From the NCBI GenBank assembly GCA_047495785.1, contig JBLDXI010000012.1, forward strand, positions 930,001-994,000: 64,000 nucleotides of DNA. The letters run 5' to 3'. This document shows positions 58,827-64,000 of this stretch, piece by piece; the stretch's first letter is position 1; every line of letters starts with the position of its first letter. Source of the DNA: Lepidodermella squamata (taxonomy: Eukaryota; Gastrotricha). The position numbers and the translations under genes were made by a program. The notes below the pieces were generated by a model. That model was not told where the DNA came from. It saw only the letters and a program-made list of their open reading frames with translations, and did not search any database.

Positions 58827-61322
58827 ATGTCGCCAATTTTTTGGAGGTTACTCGCATTCAATTGTTTTTTATCCCCGAATTTACTACTTGCCTGCCTTAC
58901 TGTAACCCGCCGCCCGTCTTCAATGATGTTGATGTCTGACCCTCGGCCTCGAATGCTCGATGATCAATTAATGTGGAATAACTACGGTGGCGGGTTGAGC
59001 TCCAGTTATTTCCCGTCACCTCTCGCCGGCCAGCATGGCATGCCGCCAATGCCACCCCCGCCGCAAATGAACCGTGTCGGCCAGGGTTATATTACCGCAC
59101 CCATCGTCGTACCAACACCTATTGACCTCGACCTACCACCGGGTGTCTATAAAATCACAAACGCGAAAATGGCGCCTGAGGGTAAATTTCCGCCTCAAAA
59201 TAACAGAATCAGCCCGATGGTTAACCCGGTCGCCCCTGTTTACCCGGTAACAAAGCGGCCGATTTTTCAACCGATGATTCCGGCGTATGGTTCGAATCCC
59301 GGCCTTGAAATATATGAAGGCCACAGATTGGCGACGTTGAAAACTTTAGACCCAGCTATTCTCGAGCCGGGCCATGTTTATCGCGGGCATATAGCTGCGA
59401 CGCGGAAAATTTTAGTCGCGGTGACAAGGTTACCTCACCGGCATCATCCGACTACGACTAATGCACCCTCAGACTGGTGGACTACTCGATTCGGGAGTAA
59501 CAAGCGCGCCATGCCTGAGGCAACGATGGAAGATACTGAATTCGTTTCTTATCAAAAGATTGACTTGACCGAAGTTGCGACTACAACAACGACGACAACA
59601 ACAACTGCGCCTACAACTACAACTACTACGACTGAAGCGACTACAACCACCCCTTTCCCAATTGAAAGACCGCCTCTAGGTTCATGCGGTTACACCCGTT
59701 ACACAGCACCAGGGGCGCCTCTTATCGCTCAACCTGGTAATATGGTCCCAACAGCGATTGGAGACAATGTTAGCGCGCGTCGAAATGACTTCCCATGGCA
59801 AGTTTGGATCTCACTTCAACACCAACAAATGACGTTATTCGGATCAGCGGCGGTTATCAATGACTTGTGGCTGTTATCATCGGCTAGTTTCGTCCGATTG
59901 GCAAACGATTTTACCGACGCTATTGTGCCACTTTTTGGGGTCGATGATGCGGAACATGTTTCGTTTTCGAGATCTGACGGTGTTTTCAGTGTACCGGTCG
60001 CGGGTGTTGAGCTTCACCCAACGCTTGATTTTGCGCTGATTCGACTCGTCGCTCCGCTTAATTTGTCGTCGATTGATTCATGGCATCGCGTTCAGCCCAT
60101 CTGCCTACCGGCGCCTTGTGGCTCTGTTCGTCAGGATGATGTTTGCCAAACAGCGGGCCAAACTGCGTGGATTGCGGGTTGGCATTACAACCTCCAAGAC
60201 GGCGGTTCTTTGCGGAAAACTAAAGCGGCGATTACTGATAATCAGAAATGCGAAAATGGCTTGGGGAAGGAATGGGCGCCCCAGGACAAAATCTGCACCG
60301 AAGGAGCTGATGTCTGCAAAGTATGTAACTGAAACTCATGTGCCGAAATTATTTAGCTTAATCGATCTAGCGCGATTTTCGCTTCAGAATATATTTACCT
60401 AGTAAAAATGAAAAAAGGTTAGGTCCCATCGAGATTTGAACTCGAGTCGCTGGATTCAGAGTCCAGAGTGCTAACCGCTACACCATGGGACCTTGCATGA
60501 TCACTAGAACCGTGAACTGTCTACGAGGAGCCATGTGGCTCTGTTTAAGCTTGTTGAAAAAAGAAATCGCTGCCAGTAGGATTTGAACCTACGCGCGGAG
60601 ACCGCATCTGATTTCAAGTCAGACCCCTTAACCACTCGGGCATAGCAGCTTCGATGAATACGAGCCATAATATTTTGTCCAAGAACTACGCTCATATCTA
60701 AGAATAACCATGCAAAATTCCCGGCTTTCGAATACTTTTGTCAGCTAATCGAACTGATGGTTGGCCAAGTACCCACAATTACGCAGAAATTGTAGATTCG
60801 ACTTCTATTCATAGATGGACGTTTACTTTTCACCCTCTTGAATCCTAAACACCCTATGCGTTTAAATTGCAGTCGAGGCTAGTAAATTTTCCAAGAACTA
60901 AAGTGTAGAGATATTCATAATTTTCGGGTCCTGTACCCTGAAAATGATGGACTTCTGTTAGCGAATGGAATACTATTTTAACATTTGCGATAAGTCTATA
61001 TTATTTTGTTTCCAAATTAAGATATTTTCATTGAATTATATGGGCTTGAACCAAGCGTTTTCTTTTCCGCTAATAATATTCAATTTTTGTTGTCCTTCAG
61101 TTTGGATATTCCGGCCAGCTTATTGCGCGTTTCCCGACCGGAAATTCTCCGAAATTCGCCCTCTGCGGCCTGGCAACAGTTCAAGACTGCCGGACGGAAA
61201 CTTCAACGCGGCTCGGTGTTTTCTCCCGCGTTTGCACGGCGCTAGACTGGATCTACGAGAAAACCGGCACAACAACTCCCACGGTCACCGACGATGAAAT
61301 TTTGAAGAAACATCGACTTTGA
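58827..61322 (+). CDS. Serine protease homologue SPH5 with long Pro/Thr-rich N-terminus
   Basis: Exon 1 (58827-60320) and exon 2 (61101-61322) join in phase 0 to about 571 aa. A signal-like start (FWRLLAFNCFLSPNLLLACL) is followed by about 260 residues rich in Pro and Thr, with Thr runs near residues 250-270. The S1 domain begins at GSCGYTRYTAPG and FPWQVWISL. The His block reads WLLSSASFV (His to Ser, and its Cys to Phe). Asp is kept in DFALIRL. The nucleophile block reads VCKFGYSGQLIARF, with CxGDSGGP destroyed. It closes with LGVFSRVCTALDWIYEKT. It is therefore a pseudoprotease, more diverged than SPH1 and SPH2. The 780-bp intron splits the former active-site block and contains two tRNA genes on the opposite strand. 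Confidence 0.85.
60421..60492 (-). tRNA. tRNA-Gln(CTG)
   Basis: Reads GGTCCCATGGTGTAGCGG from 60492 and closes with GGGACC. The anticodon arm is CTGGA-CTCTGAA-TCCAG, giving anticodon CTG (codon CAG). The T-arm has GTTCAAAT and all four stems pair. It lies inside the SPH5 intron on the opposite strand. Confidence 0.95.
60568..60649 (-). tRNA. tRNA-Ser(TGA)
   Basis: Begins GCTGCTATGCCCGAGTGG and ends with the pairing TGGCAGC. The anticodon arm TCTGA-CTTGAAA-TCAGA gives anticodon TGA. A long variable arm, as expected of tRNA-Ser, makes it 82 nt. It is nested in the SPH5 intron next to tRNA-Gln. Confidence 0.95.
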
Positions 61323-61523
61323 AAATTCCACGTTTTATTCTCTCTGTGTTAACGAGTTTTGGCATCAAACAAACGTGTAAATAATTGTAAAAAAAATTAT
61401 ATAATCACTAAATATCATGAGCATTTTGCCCGTCGCAATCAATTGTAAATAATATAGTTATTGTTACTCTAAAATCACAGATGCATTTTTTTGGCAAAAT
61501 AAAAGTAGAGCAAATTGGCTGAG

Positions 61524-61996
61524 TTACTTCTTCTTCGGTTTCTGAGCATTTAAAGCTGGTTTAACGGGTGGCTGCTTCGAGCCTTGGCTAGTTTTCCCCG
61601 TTAGGTACTCAATCGCCGGCTTGCGGTAGCGAGACGTGTTGTAGACAGCCGGGCCGGTTGTGTTGAAACGCGACGCTGCTGCCCCGTCGCCTACGACAAC
61701 AGGCTGCATCGCCGACATTTTGCTCGAAGCGCGGTTTGTCGTCGAAGTTGACGCGCTGCCCATGCCACTGCGTTCTGTAGCGACACCTGGCAGAGCTAAT
61801 GACCGTTCATCTTCGCCAGCTCGATTGCCGTCGGTGATGGATCGCTGGGTGGCGGGTGCGGAGGTCAGCTCGTCTTCACCAACAATAACGGCTTCGGAGA
61901 TGATTGCTGATAAAAAAAATTGGGAAGAATTTTAGAAACGAGGTCGAAAAATATGGAACGCTTCACGATTTTGCGTGTCATCCTTGCGCAGGGGCC

Positions 61997-62035
<39 letters not shown>

Positions 62036-64000
62036 CCAATCCGAAGATTGACAAAAGTAACAATTCAACCATGCGTTTTCAATGGAATCGATGATGGAAT
62101 ACTAATAATTTTAGTCTCATCTGCATATTAAACTTTAAAGTTAAAATAAGTTATTAGGTTTGAAAACAGAATGAAAAAAGTTAGGTCCCATCGAGATTTG
62201 AACTCGAGTCGCTGGATTCAGAGTCCAGAGTGCTAACCGCTACACCATGGGACCTTGCATAAAAATGAAGCCTTGTTTTGTATGTAATCCTAGATATCGC
62301 CTCTAGTTTACTAGGAAAAGTGATTCGTTGAAAAAAGAAATCGCTGCCAGTAGGATTTGAACCTACGCGCGGAGACCGCATCTGATTTCAAGTCAGACCC
62401 CTTAACCACTCGGGCATAGCAGCTTAGATTTTATCTCATTCAAAAAGCCCAAGCACATGATTGCAATAATGTTTGGAACAATAAAAATCAGATCAAGAGT
62501 CCAACTGTAAAAAAATTAATTTAATAATTTTTTATTTCAATTATTTTTAAGGAGACATTTTTTTAATTATTTCTCCATGACCATTCCTTTTGAGAATCCC
62601 TAAAGAGTCGGGTCCCCTACAGAGCAGCAGGCTTCAAAGCAAGATAAACTCGAAAAGCGGTGCAAACGTCACGCAACAATAAATCGAATTAATTACGATA
62701 AAATTCGGCGTAGTTTTCTGAATATGGACTCATCATAACTTTAGTAGTCCGGCCTATGCATTTTGAAAAAATTTCGAAAAACGACTTTTTCGACCAAAGT
62801 GAGGTCTGAGTCACATTACGGAGTTTTGATGACTTATGTTCCTCAATTTTTGGTGTGAAAAGCTAGAATAGCTGACCATCATGTTAGTCCATTGGTTGAA
62901 AATCAGAGGCTAAGCCTGAGCGCCTGCTGAGAGGACTGTTTAGTGCGTTTTCCCTGCTTTGAAGCCTGCTGCTCTGTGGGGGACCCAAAGAGTCAGATGA
63001 TTTCGCAACGATCTATCAATAAAAATCAGATAATTTCAAAAATGGAGAAAAATGGAAAAAAAACTCTAGGCCTGGCGGCGGAATGCTGAAAATAGCATAT
63101 AGGTAAATAAAAAATCGGGTCCAATCAAAGTTCTTCGAAAAAGTTAAAAAAAAGTTAAAAAAAATTGTCATTTGTAGCTTTTAGAGTTTCAAACTCTTTC
63201 ATTTTGTTCAATAAAAGTTCCCCACTATCAGAGAATTTGCGATTCATCTACAAGCAGAAATTTGACACAGTTAATTTTTATGATTTCGATAATCTCCGAT
63301 TTTCATCAAATTAGGAGGCCATAATTTGCGCGCATACAAACATAAGAAAAATAATTATAATTTTCTCTAAAAAATTATCATCTTTTACCTTCAAGTAAAG
63401 ACATAACTCCAGTGTCTTGATCCAGTAACGTCAACGGAGACGCAATGCCAGGCGTTCCAGCGCCACTCGCAGCCTGGCCAGTGCCTCGCAGTCGCATGTT
63501 GCCTTTCGGCGTTTCAATAACCCGATGAATGAAACCAGTACTCGTCAAATAGTCCCCAAGCGCCGCCTCAGATAACACTGCGAAATAAACCGATTCGATT
63601 TGACACGCGCCGGGTAGTGAGCTGTTAGGATCCAACCCAGCCGCGCCACGAATCGCCCTTTCCAGGCTCAAATCAACCGAAACTACAAAATCCACCGCTG
63701 ACATAGACGCATTAGTCGATGAATATATCGGCACGTGAGGCTGTTGCTGCGACTCGGAATTAATGGGTACCGGCTCCAATAACACCGACCCAATCGTCAC
63801 AAATTTACGATTAGCGGTCGTACCCATCGAATCGTTGATCATAACGCCGAAAGACAGGTCTTTAATCAACAAACCAATCGGGTTATTGAAAGTCGCAGTC
63901 TGTTCCGGTTCAGTGATTGTGACGTTCAATTTCGTGTTCGCCTTACTAGCCTGTTCCGGTTTAAACACCCTAGCCGACCAGCCGTAGTGCGCGTCGACAT
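61524..64000 (-). CDS. Unrecognised protein, 3' two exons, runs off the right edge
   Basis: Exon 63389-64000 (open to the window edge) splices from gaag|gtaaaa to an acceptor ending tttatcag at 61907. The last exon is 61524-61906, in phase, giving at least 331 aa. Seen features: ITEPEQTATFNNPIGLLIKD and VDFVVSVDLSLERAIRG in a region that looks beta-rich; ESVYFAVLSEAALGDYLTST; then a disordered Ser/Thr/Ala/Gly-rich C-terminus ending QKPKKK. No Cys-rich or transmembrane segment is seen. I recognise no family. The 1.48-kb intron is packed with nested elements: U6, tRNA-Gln, tRNA-Ser and a MITE. The 5' end lies outside the window. Confidence 0.65.
61947..62052 (-). ncRNA. U6: U6 spliceosomal snRNA, copy F (intron-nested)
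   Basis: The full U6 sequence on the minus strand, ending in a T run at 61947, on the same strand as the host gene. Its upstream region keeps an aatatgcagatgagac block that differs at one base from the octamer region of cassette copy C, and attcca-like remnants, but no clear TATA box. It may therefore use a diverged promoter or be weakly expressed. Confidence 0.9.
62183..62254 (-). tRNA. tRNA-Gln(CTG), second copy
   Basis: Same sequence as 60421-60492, with anticodon CTG. It is nested in the intron of the gene at 61524-64000, on the same strand. Confidence 0.95.
62342..62423 (-). tRNA. tRNA-Ser(TGA), second copy
   Basis: Same sequence as 60568-60649, with anticodon TGA. The intergenic sequence preceding it (gttgaaaaaagaaatcgctg) is shared with the first pair, showing that the pair was duplicated as a unit. 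Confidence 0.95.
62610..62986. mobile_element. MITE with 8-bp target-site duplication AAAGAGTC
   Basis: Termini GGGTCCCCTACAGAGCAGCA and the inverse on the right (about 32 bp, few mismatches) are flanked by AAAGAGTC at 62602-62609 and 62987-62994. The 8-bp duplication points to hAT-type or P-type transposition. It is 377 bp, has no coding frame, and lies in the intron of the gene at 61524-64000. Confidence 0.9.

Noticed and set aside
58827-61322. Calling SPH5 an active protease because a Ser occurs in GYSGQ
   Set aside because: An ungapped alignment of VCKFGYSGQL to CQGDSGGPL places Tyr at the nucleophile position, and the His block is ASF, so activity is unlikely either way.

Overview
This is nuclear DNA of a small invertebrate animal. 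Genes carry short spliceosomal introns (often 46-60 bp, GT...AG) and TATA promoters. There are U6 snRNA genes, tRNA genes and animal-only families: Cys-loop receptor subunits, a thioester/alpha-2-macroglobulin protein, a Ly6-type GPI protein and CYP2-like P450s. I favour an ecdysozoan, perhaps a nematode, but no single feature proves the phylum. GC-rich, strongly codon-biased exons (small heat-shock proteins and lysine/serine-rich secreted proteins) stand out from AT-rich surroundings and suggest high expression.

Layout. 0-6 kb: a LINE remnant, an unknown gene, two SLC66A3/PQLC3-like PQ-loop genes (the first only a last exon) and a single-copy alpha-crystallin small HSP. 6-23 kb: a MITE, a Ly6-like gene, two trypsin-fold serine protease homologues (SPH1, SPH2), two paralogous Cys-loop channel subunits and an 11-exon thioester protein gene that can be read end to end (about 1,490 aa). 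23.8-58 kb: a tandem array built from a repeating cassette of CYP2-like P450, lysine/serine-rich secreted protein (called KS), U6 snRNA, sHSP with an unusual Ala/Gly/Glu-repeat N-terminus, and SPH. There are five KS genes, three sHSPs, three P450s and two SPHs inside the array. The block 34.7-45.8 kb is repeated at 47.3-57.9 kb with an offset of 12.66 kb falling to 12.12 kb, and is almost unchanged over long stretches. 58-64 kb: a divergent SPH with a long Pro/Thr-rich region, and an unrecognised gene running off the right edge. Their introns hold the same tRNA-Gln(CTG) and tRNA-Ser(TGA) pair, plus a fourth U6.

Functional picture. Every trypsin-fold protein in the window has lost catalytic residues, so all look like pseudoproteases. 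In arthropods such proteins and thioester proteins work in extracellular immunity; that link is inference here. The array looks like copy-number amplification of abundant stress or secreted proteins (sHSP, KS) with P450, SPH and U6 genes carried along. Mosaic sHSP copies suggest gene conversion. The intergenic DNA is dense with small inverted-repeat transposons, several with readable target-site duplications.
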